NCBI RefSeq assembly: GCF_900269665.1
Contig: NZ_LT985361.1
Span: forward strand, 6,158,053 to 6,222,052
From: Nocardia suismassiliense
GTDB taxonomy: Bacteria; Actinomycetota; Actinomycetes; Mycobacteriales; Mycobacteriaceae
Direction of reading: 5' to 3'
Length of the DNA: 64,000 nucleotides
In this document: in pieces, positions 51,231 to 59,500 of the stretch
How positions within the stretch are numbered: the stretch's first letter is position 1
Layout of the letters: the number at the start of each line of letters is the position of its first letter
The notes under the pieces: model-generated
Databases searched by the model: none
Told to the model about the DNA's origin: nothing
What the model saw: the letters and a program-made list of their open reading frames with translations, nothing else
Made by a program: the position numbers and the translations under genes

Positions 51231-51588
51231 CCAAAATTCGGTCAGATTCTTCGAGATTCGATCGAAGCGGAGACCTCACGACCGCCAACGGCTGCCCCCA
51301 CAGAATGGCGCTCCCAGGAGTGCGGCCCCATCGATAGCCTCGGACGACGGCCACCATTCGTTGTGACTCGAAAGGACTCCTCATGCTCCGGCCACACAGG
51401 TCCGTCGCGCTTGCGCCGTGCCGATCGACGGCGGTGAGCAGACCATCGAGATCGAGGTCACCGACAGGGGGAGAGGGTGCGCCCAGACCTTCCCGATGCT
51501 GATGGATCACGAATAGCACTGGCCCGAAACGGCATTCCAGCGCCGCCGTCGGCGCGGGAGCCGCCCCCGGCGTATAGCCGAAACGCAC

Positions 51589-51623
51589 TGCGGGGGCCTC
51601 AGCACATCGCTGAGGCCCCTGCG
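51589..51623. terminator. Strong intergenic hairpin
   Basis: A 15-bp stem (GCGGGGGCCTCAGC pairing with GCTGAGGCCCCTGC, one G-U) with a 5-base loop, in the middle of a 769-bp gap. It might terminate an unannotated small transcript on the minus strand, but no promoter could be assigned confidently. Confidence 0.45.
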
Positions 51624-51943
51624 GTCGTGCCGACCGGTGTCCGAGTGATTTCCTCTGGGCCCCGGCCTCGATACAGAAGGCTCTCATACTTGCGGGTATT
51701 CGGCGCACCGAGCGCGGACGTGACCAGTGTAGATGCGTGGCCGTGCATCTGTACGAGCAGTGCGGCGCCGAGCTTCCTCCCGAATCGCCGCCCGAAAGCT
51801 GTTCGTAGATAACGAAATAGCAACGACGCCTCGCAATCGTGCTCGAACTGTTCCGCTCGCCGTTACCCGCCGCCCCTCGAGAATTCGCCGGGGAGTCGCC
51901 CCGCGGCCATGGTCCGCCCGCCGGTGCCGAAAGGTCGCTCGGA

Positions 51944-51955
51944 TAACCTGTCCCG
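51944..51955 (+). promoter_or_regulatory. -10 hexamer of gtrA, leaderless
   Basis: TAACCT at 51944-51949, six bases before the ATG at 51956, with no Shine-Dalgarno; the same arrangement as before 11401 and 48717. Confidence 0.4.
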
Positions 51956-52486
51956 ATGTTCCTGGCCCAGATCGTCGCCGCTCGGGTACCGAGCCGGATG
52001 CTGTCCATGTTCGTCCGCAACGCCGAGTTGCTGAAGTTCCTGACCGTCGGCGCGATCGCCTTCGTGACCACCTCGGTGCTCTTCTTCGGCCTGAAATGGA
52101 CTGTGCTGGAAGGTAAGCCGGTCACCGCGAACGTGGTCGCGGTGCTGATCGCGACCGTGGTCTCCTACGTGTTGAACAGCGAGTGGGCGTTCACCGCGCG
52201 CGGTGGACGTGCGCGCAGGCACGAAGCGGCCCTGTTCTTCCTGGTGGCCAGCGTCGGCATGGTGATCAACCAGCTGCCGCTGGCCGTGTCGAGCTACCTC
52301 TTCCAGCTCCGCACGCCGCACGTCTCGATCCTGGTGGAGAACATCGCCGACTTCGTCAGCGCAACCATCATCGGCACCCTGCTCGCCACGGTCTTCCGTT
52401 GGTGGGCCATGCGCAAATTCGTGTTCCTCGACCCGGTCCGACCCGACCTGGAACTGGACGAGCCGATGTCCGAGACGCGAGCCTGA
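51956..52486 (+). CDS. GtrA-like family membrane protein
   Basis: A 176-residue protein with four membrane helices. The family pattern is ELLKFLTVGAIAFVTTSVLFFGL, VVAVLIATVVSYVLNSEWAFT with the conserved NxxWxF stretch, and a C-terminal RWWAMRKFVF. GtrA proteins are thought to flip polyprenyl-linked sugars or link cell-wall polysaccharide synthesis. A stop two bases before the next start shows tight coupling to the FGE-like gene. Confidence 0.88.
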   Translation: MFLAQIVAARVPSRMLSMFVRNAELLKFLTVGAIAFVTTSVLFFGLKWTVLEGKPVTANVVAVLIATVVSYVLNSEWAFTARGGRARRHEAALFFLVASVGMVINQLPLAVSSYLFQLRTPHVSILVENIADFVSATIIGTLLATVFRWWAMRKFVFLDPVRPDLELDEPMSETRA

Positions 52487-52488
52487 CC

Positions 52489-53136
52489 GTGCTGGTCGCC
52501 ATTCCGGCGGGCACGGTGACGCTGTCGGATCGGCGAACCCAGCGCAGCTGGCCGGTCGAGGTCGCGCCGTTCGAGCTGGCGGCGGTCCCGGTCACCCAGG
52601 CGGAGTACGAGCAGGTCACCGGGCTGGCACCGAGCAGTGAGCGCGGCGACCGGCGGCCCGTCGACAGCGTCTCGTGGTGGGATGCGCTGCACTACTGCAA
52701 CGCACGGTCGATCCAGGAAGAGCTGACACCCGTGTACCGGATCGACGACGAGAACGTCGACTGGAACACCGACGCCGACGGCTTCCGACTGCCGACCGAG
52801 GCCGAATGGGAGCACGCGTGCCGCGCGGGCAGCACCGGCCCGCGCTACGGTGAACTCGACGAAATCGCCTGGTACCGAGGCAATTCGGCTGAGCACATGC
52901 ATGACGTCGGCGGCAAGCGGCCCAATGCGTGGGGCCTGTACGACATGCTCGGCAACACCTGGGACTGGTGCTGGGACATCTACGACGCCGAAATCTACGG
53001 CTCCTACCGGGTGCTGCGCGGCGGTGGTTGGTTCGACGAACACTGGAGCTGCCGCGCCTCGGTGCGCCGCCGCAGCCATCCGTCCCTGCGCTTGGACGAC
53101 GTAGGCTTCCGCGTTGCACGATCGCCGCGTTCCTGA
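52489..53136 (+). CDS. FGE-sulfatase domain protein lacking the catalytic cysteine pair
   Basis: A 215-residue protein of the formylglycine-generating-enzyme fold. Diagnostic blocks are PVTQAEYEQVTG, FRLPTEAEWEHACRAG, the NAWGLYDMLGNTWDWCWD segment and VLRGGGWFDEHWSCRASVRR. True FGEs have two copper-binding cysteines in a YCxxxxC arrangement at this last block; here only one remains (WSCRASV). Sulfatase activation is therefore unlikely and a binding or different oxidative role is more probable. The start is GTG at 52489, two bases after the gtrA stop. Confidence 0.82.
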   Translation: MLVAIPAGTVTLSDRRTQRSWPVEVAPFELAAVPVTQAEYEQVTGLAPSSERGDRRPVDSVSWWDALHYCNARSIQEELTPVYRIDDENVDWNTDADGFRLPTEAEWEHACRAGSTGPRYGELDEIAWYRGNSAEHMHDVGGKRPNAWGLYDMLGNTWDWCWDIYDAEIYGSYRVLRGGGWFDEHWSCRASVRRRSHPSLRLDDVGFRVARSPRS

Positions 53137-53349
53137 TCTGCCGCGACCAGCGAATCTATTGTGGCCGTGGAGCATTCACCGACCCTGCCGCACCTCGGTC
53201 CGGTAACGTACCGAGCAGGTCGGCGGCTTCGGTTGTCGAATCGACCCGCACCCGTGCGCCGGAACCGGATTCGAGCCCCGAACCACACCGGCCCGGAGTA
53301 ACGCTGTCGCGATTGTGGATTCACCCGTACTACAGAACGGTGGTGCGCG

Positions 53350-54316
53350 ATGAGAAACACCGGCCCGATTGTCGTACTGACCGATCACAGCTCGACCGAG
53401 GGCAGCTCCGCCCTGCTCGCCCGCGCCGTCGAATGGGTCACCGACGCTGCACCACTGGTGCTGGACGCGAGACATTTCTACGACGGCGGCGAGGGAGTGC
53501 TGCGGGCCGCCGACGCTGACGGTGCCGTCCGAGCACATCGAGGTCCAGCCGAGCGCGCTCGTCGTCTATGAAATTCCGCCGATCGACCGGCATCGATTCA
53601 CCCGGTTCCAAGCGGCCATCGCCCGCAGCGGTATCCCCTGCCTCGGGGCCGACGCGCAGGCGTGGCGCAACGCGACCGACAAACGTCGCACAGTCGAACG
53701 ATTCCGGGCCGACGGTATCCGTCAGGAGGAATCGCTCGTACTGGACGATCCCACTCCGAGCGCCGCATCGACAGCCTTCGAACGGCTCGGGCGCGACGTC
53801 TGGACCCGGCCGGTGATCGGCTTCGGTGGACGCGATGTATTCCACGTGACCACCGAGGCGCACCTGCACGCCGCGCGCGAGCTCTACCGAAAGACCGGCA
53901 CGAGTTGGCTGCTCACCCGCGACGCACAAAACTTCGACGAGCACGGGCGACGCCACCAATATCGAGTGGTCGTGCTCGGCCGGCGGGTGCTGCGGGTCTG
54001 TGAGCACGTGCAGGTCGACCCGGACGCCCCGTGCAACGAGGCGCAGGGCGCGGTCTCGACCGTGCTCCCCCGCAACGCCCTGCCCCGGCGCCTGCACGAG
54101 CTCGCGATCCGGGCCACAGCATCGGTCGGGCTACCGTTCGGCGGTGTCGATCTGGTGTCCGAGAACGGCGGCGTGGTTTTCGAGGTGAATGTGCATCCGG
54201 TGCTGGATGTTCCGCAAGGTTTCGAAACGGTGGCGGTTCCCTTCCTGCTCGCGCACCTTTCCGAGTCCGGCGCGCCGGACTTGCCCCGATCCACACGGGT
54301 ACACCCGCAGCACTGA
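53350..54316 (+). pseudogene. ATP-grasp (RimK-like) gene split by a frameshift
   Basis: The first frame (53350-53571) encodes the pre-ATP-grasp part, MRNTGPIVVLTDHSSTEGSS through VLRAADADG. The second frame (GTG at 53522 to 54316) continues it without a gap: VPSEHIEVQPSALVVYEIPP, then the ATP-grasp body with RPVIGFGGRDVF, QYRVVVLGRRVLRV, and the metal-binding FGGVDLVSENGGVVFEVNVHP. A +1 shift at about 53518-53523 joins them into one protein of about 321 residues. Either the gene is inactivated, programmed, or the base is a sequencing error; the rest of both frames looks intact. It would ligate an amino acid or peptide carboxylate to an amine. Confidence 0.7.
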
Positions 54317-54415
54317 TCGGACATTTCGGACAGGTTTTTTCGTACGCTCCACGAAATCGTCAGCGCCGCACATACTGTCCGGTACAAGCATGGCTATCAC
54401 CCAGACAACGCGCCC

Positions 54416-54438
54416 GTGGCGCCTACGGTAGGTGCCAC
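54416..54438. promoter_or_regulatory. Hairpin in the leader of the small membrane protein gene
   Basis: GTGGCGCCT-ACGGT-AGGTGCCAC, 8 of 9 pairs, ends 24 bases before the start codon at 54463. It could be an operator or leader structure. Confidence 0.3.
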
Positions 54439-54462
54439 GCCGACCCCGAAGCGAGCGTATTC

Positions 54463-54741
54463 ATGGTCATCATCGCTGTGCACGACGCCCTCCTCGCGCA
54501 GATCGGCAATCCGACCCCGGAACCGCCGCCGGTCTCGGACAAGATTTTGCAGATGGTCCGCTACCTCACCTGGCTGGTGCTGCTGTCCGGGGTCTGCGGG
54601 ATCACCTTCGCGGGTGGACGATTCGCCTGGGAGAAGTGGCAGGGCGGTCCGCTCGACTCGCCGAAGATGATCGCCGGCGGCATGATCGGCGGCGTTGTCG
54701 CCACCAGCGCGGGCACGATCATGAACGCGGTGATCGGCTGA
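54463..54741 (+). CDS. Small membrane protein, two helices
   Basis: A 92-residue protein. After a 30-residue soluble N-terminus with the proline run NPTPEPPP it has two hydrophobic helices (ILQMVRYLTWLVLLSGVCGITFAGG and MIAGGMIGGVVATSAGTIMNAVI) separated by a basic loop. The layout resembles VirB2-like pilin or channel subunits of actinobacterial conjugation systems, but no other conjugation gene is present. The family is not recognised. The ATG is at 54463; the spacing to any ribosome-binding site is poor. Confidence 0.55.
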   Translation: MVIIAVHDALLAQIGNPTPEPPPVSDKILQMVRYLTWLVLLSGVCGITFAGGRFAWEKWQGGPLDSPKMIAGGMIGGVVATSAGTIMNAVIG

Positions 54742-54774
54742 GCGGTAGCGGCTGGACGACGGGCCGATCAGGTT

Positions 54775-54801
54775 AATCGCGGAAGGTAACCTTCCGCGAT
54801 T
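54775..54801. promoter_or_regulatory. 27-bp palindromic operator of the WYL regulator
   Basis: AATCGCGGAAGGT-A-ACCTTCCGCGATT is a perfect 13+1+13 dyad, 18 bases before the regulator's start. It contains GCGGAAG-N5-CTTCCGC as in the epoxide hydrolase promoter, so the regulator probably controls itself. Confidence 0.8.
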
Positions 54802-54818
54802 CCTGCGATGATCGACCC

Positions 54819-55778
54819 ATGTTGGAGACCTCCGCGCGGCTACTCCGCCTGCTGTCGCTGCTACAACTGCACCGGGATTGGACGGGGCCGGTGCTCGCCG
54901 AGCGACTGGGGGTGTCCACGCGCACCGTGCGCACCGACATCGAGCGGCTGCGGACCTTGGGTTATCCGGTGCACGCCACGCCGGGTGTCGCGGGCGGCTA
55001 TCGATTGGGTGCGGGCTCCGCGCTGCCGCCGCTGCTGCTCGACGACGAGGAGGCGGTCGCGGTCGCGGTCGGTTTGGCCACCGCGGCCAACGGGGCCGTC
55101 ACCGGCATCGAGGAGACCTCGGTGCGGGCGCTGGCGAAGCTGCAGCAGGTGTTGCCCGCGCGGCTGCGCGCCCGAGTGGCGGCGCTGACCTCGGCCACCG
55201 TGCACGCGCCGGATATCGGCCGGAACACCGTCGACGCCGAGGTGCTCACCGCCGTGGCCGGCGCGATCCGGGCGAGCGAGCGGTTGCGCTTCGACTACGC
55301 AGCACATTCGGGTGCGCCGTCGCGTCGCGAGGTCGAGCCGCACCGGCTGGTGCACTGGCGCGGGCGCTGGTATCTGGTCGCGTGGGATCCGGGCCGCGAC
55401 GACTGGCGTACCTTCCGGGTCGACCGGATTGTGCCCAAGACGCCGAACGGACCGCGGTTCACTCCGCGCGAGGTGTCCGAGGACGACATCGCCGAGCGCG
55501 TGCGGCGTGGGGTCGGCGCGGCGACCTGGCGGTATCGTGCGACGGTGCGCATGGCCGCGCCCGCCGAACGGATGCGGGCCCAGTTGCCGCCCGCGGTGTC
55601 CGTCGAGCCGGACGGCCCGGATCACTGTGTGGTGCGGGCGGGTTCGGATTCACCGCGGATGCTCGCGTTCTATCTCGGTTCCGTCGATGTGGATTTCGAG
55701 ATACTCGAGGGCGCCGAGCTCGCGGAGCAACTGCTGGCGACCGCCGAGCGATTCCGCAGGGCGGCCGGTCAGCAATAA
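54819..55778 (+). CDS. WYL-domain transcriptional regulator (YafY-like)
   Basis: A 319-residue regulator. The N-terminal HTH is LLRLLSLLQLHRDWTGPVLAERLGVSTRTVRTDIERLRTLGYPV. The middle domain contains the WYL-type ligand core LRFDYAAHSG and the strand RWYLVAWDPGRDDWRTFRVDRI, and the C-terminal part is a WCX-like domain. WYL domains bind nucleic acid or small ligands. Its own operator and the matching site before the epoxide hydrolase gene suggest that the hydrolase is in its regulon. A GATGAT hexamer six bases before the ATG hints at a leaderless mRNA. Confidence 0.9.
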   Translation: MLETSARLLRLLSLLQLHRDWTGPVLAERLGVSTRTVRTDIERLRTLGYPVHATPGVAGGYRLGAGSALPPLLLDDEEAVAVAVGLATAANGAVTGIEETSVRALAKLQQVLPARLRARVAALTSATVHAPDIGRNTVDAEVLTAVAGAIRASERLRFDYAAHSGAPSRREVEPHRLVHWRGRWYLVAWDPGRDDWRTFRVDRIVPKTPNGPRFTPREVSEDDIAERVRRGVGAATWRYRATVRMAAPAERMRAQLPPAVSVEPDGPDHCVVRAGSDSPRMLAFYLGSVDVDFEILEGAELAEQLLATAERFRRAAGQQ

Positions 55779-55813
55779 ACGATTACGTACCGGAATTAGG
55801 CAATTAACGGGTG

Positions 55814-55854
55814 AGCCCAGCCTGGCCGGCATAAAACACCGAACAGGCTGGGCT
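55814..55854. terminator. Bidirectional hairpin between convergent genes
   Basis: AGCCCAGCCTG (55814-55824) and CAGGCTGGGCT (55844-55854) form a perfect 11-bp stem with a 19-base loop, between the WYL gene and the secreted-protein gene. Confidence 0.65.
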
Positions 55855-55874
55855 GTCCCTGTTCTCGATTCCCG

Positions 55875-56402
55875 TCAGGGCTGGTTGGCACCCGCGATGC
55901 CACCGATGATTCCACCGATGATGCAGCCGGGGATGGCACCGACAATGGCGAAGATCAAGCCGATCAAGAAACCGATGGCGCACCCGATCAACACACCGGC
56001 GACGGTAGTGCCCGCGTCACCGATGAACTGCGGCGCACCCGCCTCCGGGAGCGCAGCCCCGACCGGCGTCAACGTCAAAGTGGTTGCGCTGGCGTCGACT
56101 TGCGGCGCGACCCGCACCTGCTGACCCGCCACCGATTGGAGGGTCGTCGACACGTTGGCGATCACCGATCCGTCCGGTGCCAGCACGGAGATGCCCTGAT
56201 CGGGCGTCAGTACGAACTTGCCGGAGGCGAGCGTGACCGTCGCGTTCGAGCGGTCCGGCGCGACGGCGGCCGTGTAGGCGACTCCCCGATCGACCCCGTT
56301 GATCGCGTCGGCCACCTGCACTTCACCGTGTGCGGTTGCCGCGGCGACACCGGTCGCGGCCACGGTGAGCGCTGCGGTAGCGAGCATTTTCCTGATATTC
56401 AT
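55875..56402 (-). CDS. Secreted protein with C-terminal glycine-zipper helix
   Basis: A 175-residue exported protein. The ATG at 56402 has GGAAAG upstream. The signal peptide is MNIRKMLATAALTVAATGVAAATAHG. A central beta-rich domain of about 100 residues has no cysteine, and the C-terminal 45 residues form a long hydrophobic stretch with repeated small residues (GCAIGFLIGLIFAIVGAIPGCIIGGIIGGIAG). The tail resembles glycine-zipper membrane segments. I know such proteins from Nocardia only as a type of uncharacterised family. A surface or pore role is possible, not shown. Confidence 0.7.
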   Translation of the reverse strand: MNIRKMLATAALTVAATGVAAATAHGEVQVADAINGVDRGVAYTAAVAPDRSNATVTLASGKFVLTPDQGISVLAPDGSVIANVSTTLQSVAGQQVRVAPQVDASATTLTLTPVGAALPEAGAPQFIGDAGTTVAGVLIGCAIGFLIGLIFAIVGAIPGCIIGGIIGGIAGANQP

Positions 56403-56475
56403 AAGGCTTTCCAATCATCTAGCCGATTCGATTGGCGTTTCCCGGAAACGGCCGTGGAACACCATCGATCATGCT

Positions 56476-56500
56476 CTCTCGACAACAGGATTGTCGAGAG
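56476..56500. terminator. Hairpin downstream of cobN
   Basis: CTCTCGACAA-CAGGA-TTGTCGAGAG, perfect 10-bp arms, 77 bases beyond the cobN stop and also upstream of the secreted-protein gene. It may end the cobN transcript. Confidence 0.5.
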
Positions 56501-56576
56501 AAACGGGCAGATTGAATTACCTTGCAAGATCACACATTTCGCGCTTCCCCATGAAATTGGGGGGTTGATTTTCGCG

Positions 56577-59500
56577 CTATTCCAATTCCCCTTCGGTCTC
56601 CAAGTAGACCTGGCGCAGTCGATCAAGTGTCGCCTGCTCCGGATGCTCCCACAAGTCCCGTTCGGCGGCTTCCAGCAGCCGCTCGGCAATGCCGTGCAGC
56701 GCCCACGGGTTGGACTGCTCCATGAACTTGCGGTTCACGTCATCGAAAACGTAGCTCTCCGCGAGCTTCTCGTACATCCAGTCGGCGACGACGTTGGTGG
56801 TGGCGTCGTAACCGAACAGGTAGTCGACCGTCGCCGCCATCTCGAACGCGCCCTTGTAGCCGTGCCTGCGCATCGCCTCGAGCCAGCGCGGGTTCACCAC
56901 GCGAGCCCGGAACACCCGCGAGGTCTCCTCGGAGAGCGTGCGGGTGCGCACCGCGTCGGGCCGGGTGCTGTCGCCGATGTAGGCCTCGGGGTTCTTGCCG
57001 GTGAGCGCGCGCACGGTGGCGACCATGCCGCCGTGGAACTGGAAGTAGTCGTCGGAGTCGGCGATGTCGTGCTCGCGGGTGTCGGTGTTCTTGGCCGCCA
57101 CCGCGATTCGGCGGTACGCGGTGCGCATGTCGTCGGCGGCGGGTGCGCCGTCGAGATCGCGACCGTAGGCGTAGCCACCCCAGGTGGTGTACACCTGCGC
57201 GAGGTCATCGTCGGTGCGCCAGCTCTTCGAATCAATCAGTTGCAGCAGCCCCGCGCCGTAGGTGCCCGGCTTGGAACCGAAGATGCGGGTGGTGGCGCGG
57301 CGGGCATCACCGTGCTCGGCCAGGTCGGCTTCGGCATGGGCGCGAACGTAATTCGACTCCGCGGGCTCGTCGAGTTCGGCGACCATTCGCACCGCGTCGT
57401 CGAGCAGCGCGAGCACGTGCGGGAAGGCGTCGCGGAAGAAGCCGCTGATGCGCACCGTCACATCGACACGGGGACGGGACAATTCGTCGAGGGAGATCAC
57501 CTCGAGGGTGGTGACGCGGCGGCTCGCCTCGTCCCACACCGGCCGGACACCAAGCAGAGCAAAGACTTCGGCGATGTCGTCGCCGGAGGTGCGCATGGCC
57601 GAGGTGCCCCACACCGAGAGACCCACCGAGCGCGGGTACTCACCGTGATCGGCCAGGTACCGCGCCAGCAGCGAATCCGCCATGGCCTGACCGGTTTCCC
57701 AGGCCAGCCGGGACGGGACGGCCTTCGGGTCGACGGAGTAGAAGTTGCGGCCGGTCGGCAAGACATTGATCAGGCCGCGCAGGGGTGAGCCGCTGGGGCC
57801 CGCCGGGATGAAGCCGCCGTTGAGGGCGTGCAGGACGCGATCGATCTCGATGCCGGTTTGACGCAGGCGGGGGACGACTTCGGTTGCGGCGAAACGGAGT
57901 ACGTCACGGACCGCGGTGAGCCGGGGGTCCGTGGTCAGGACTGCGGCCGCCTCGGCGAGGTCGGCGTGCGCGGCCGTAGCCGAACTGTCAGCAGCCAGTT
58001 GAGGACTGGATGCGGCAGGGCTGTCGGCCTCCGCTGTCGCGCCGGACCGCGAGCCACCCGCTGTCGCGAGCAGCGAGGCCGCGAACTCGTCGACGAGCCT
58101 GTCGACCGCGTCGGCCGACCAGTCGGCGCCCTGCAAGGCTGCCACCAGCCCGCGAGCTTGGTTCTCCACCACATCCACTCGACCGCGCACCTCGGTGCCG
58201 GATTCGTCCAGCCCCAAGGCTTCCCGCAGCCCGGGCACGTTGCGCTCGCCGCCCCAGAGCTGACGGGCACGCAGCATGGCGAGCACCAGGTCGACCTCGC
58301 TCTCCCCCGCGGGCGCCTGACCGAGAATGTGCAGTCCGTCGCGGATCTGCACGTCCTTGATCTCGCACAGCCAGCCGTCGACGTGCAGCAGCATGTCGTC
58401 GAAGACGTCCTCGTCGGGGCGTTCGGCGAGGCCGAGGTCGTGGTCCATCTTGGCCGCGCGCATCAGCGTCCAGATCTGCTGGCGGATGGCGGGCAGCTTG
58501 GCCGGGTCGAGGGTGGAGATGTTGGCGTGCTCGTCGAGCAGCTGCTCCAAACGTGAGATATCGCCGTAGCTTTCGGCGCGGGCCATCGGGGGGATCAGGT
58601 GATCGACCAGGGTCGCGTGCGCGCGCCGCTTGGCCTGGGTACCTTCGCCCGGGTCGTTGACGAGGAACGGGTAGATCAGCGGCAGGTCGCCGAGGGCGGC
58701 GTCGGTGCCGCAGGAGGCGGACATGCCGAGGGTCTTGCCGGGCAGCCACTCCAGGTTGCCGTGCTTGCCGAGGTGCACCATCGCATCAGCGCCGAAACCC
58801 TCGGCGGAGCTGAGCCATCGGTACGCGGCGAGGTAATGGTGGCTGGGCGGCAGGTCGGGGTCGTGGTAGATGGCGACCGGGTTCTCACCGAAACCACGGG
58901 GCGGCTGCACCATCAGCACCACATTGTCGAAACGCAAGGCGGCGATGACGATCTCACCGTTCGGGTCGGCGGAGCGGTCGACGTAGAGCTCGCCGGGCGG
59001 CGGGCCCCACGCCTCGACGATGGCTTCGCGCAGGTCTTCCGGCAGCGTGTCGAACCACGCGGTGTACGCCGCCGCGGTGATCCGAATCGGGTTGCCTTCC
59101 AGCTGTTCCGCGGTGAGCCAGTCCGGATCCTGGCCGCCCGCCGCGATAAGGGCGTGGATGAGGGTGTCACCGTCTTGCTCATCGAGGCCCGGAACCGCAC
59201 CCTGCTCGCCGAGATCGTATCCGGCGCTGCGCATCTCGGTGAGCAGGCGAATCGCGCTGGCGGGCGTGTCCAGGCCGACCGCGTTGCCGATGCGGGCGTG
59301 CTTGGTCGGGTAGGCGGACAGCATCAGCGCGACGCGCTTGCGCTCGGCCGGGATGTGCCGCAGCCGCGCGTAGCGCACCGCGATACCCGCGACCCTGGCC
59401 GCGCGTTCGGCGTCCGGGACGTAGGTGGACAGGCCGTCCGCGTCGAACTCCTTGAAGGAGAACGGAACCGTGATGATCCGGCCGTCGAACTCGGGGACGG

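Larger units (their letters stand above)
51231..51955. other. Intergenic region with gene debris and no intact gene
   Basis: Apart from the hairpin above I see no intact gene. A short plus-strand frame near 51418-51516 encodes VPIDGGEQTIEIEVTDRGRG and about a dozen more residues with good codon use; it may be a fragment of a lost gene. A minus-strand frame of 74 codons at 51599-51823 overlaps the hairpin and has no support. Confidence 0.35.

Noticed and set aside
51383..51502. 39-codon frame MLRPHRSVALAPCRST with an upstream AAAGGA
   Set aside because: Arg/Ser-rich and too short; an overlapping frame has better codon use and looks like gene debris.
51187..52125. N-terminal extension of the epoxide hydrolase to about 700 residues
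   Set aside because: The extension lacks family similarity, crosses an operator and a hairpin, and overlaps gtrA on the other strand.
56100..57788. Plus-strand frame of 562 codons across the end of cobN and the secreted-protein gene
   Set aside because: It spans two genes on the other strand and shows no recognisable motif.
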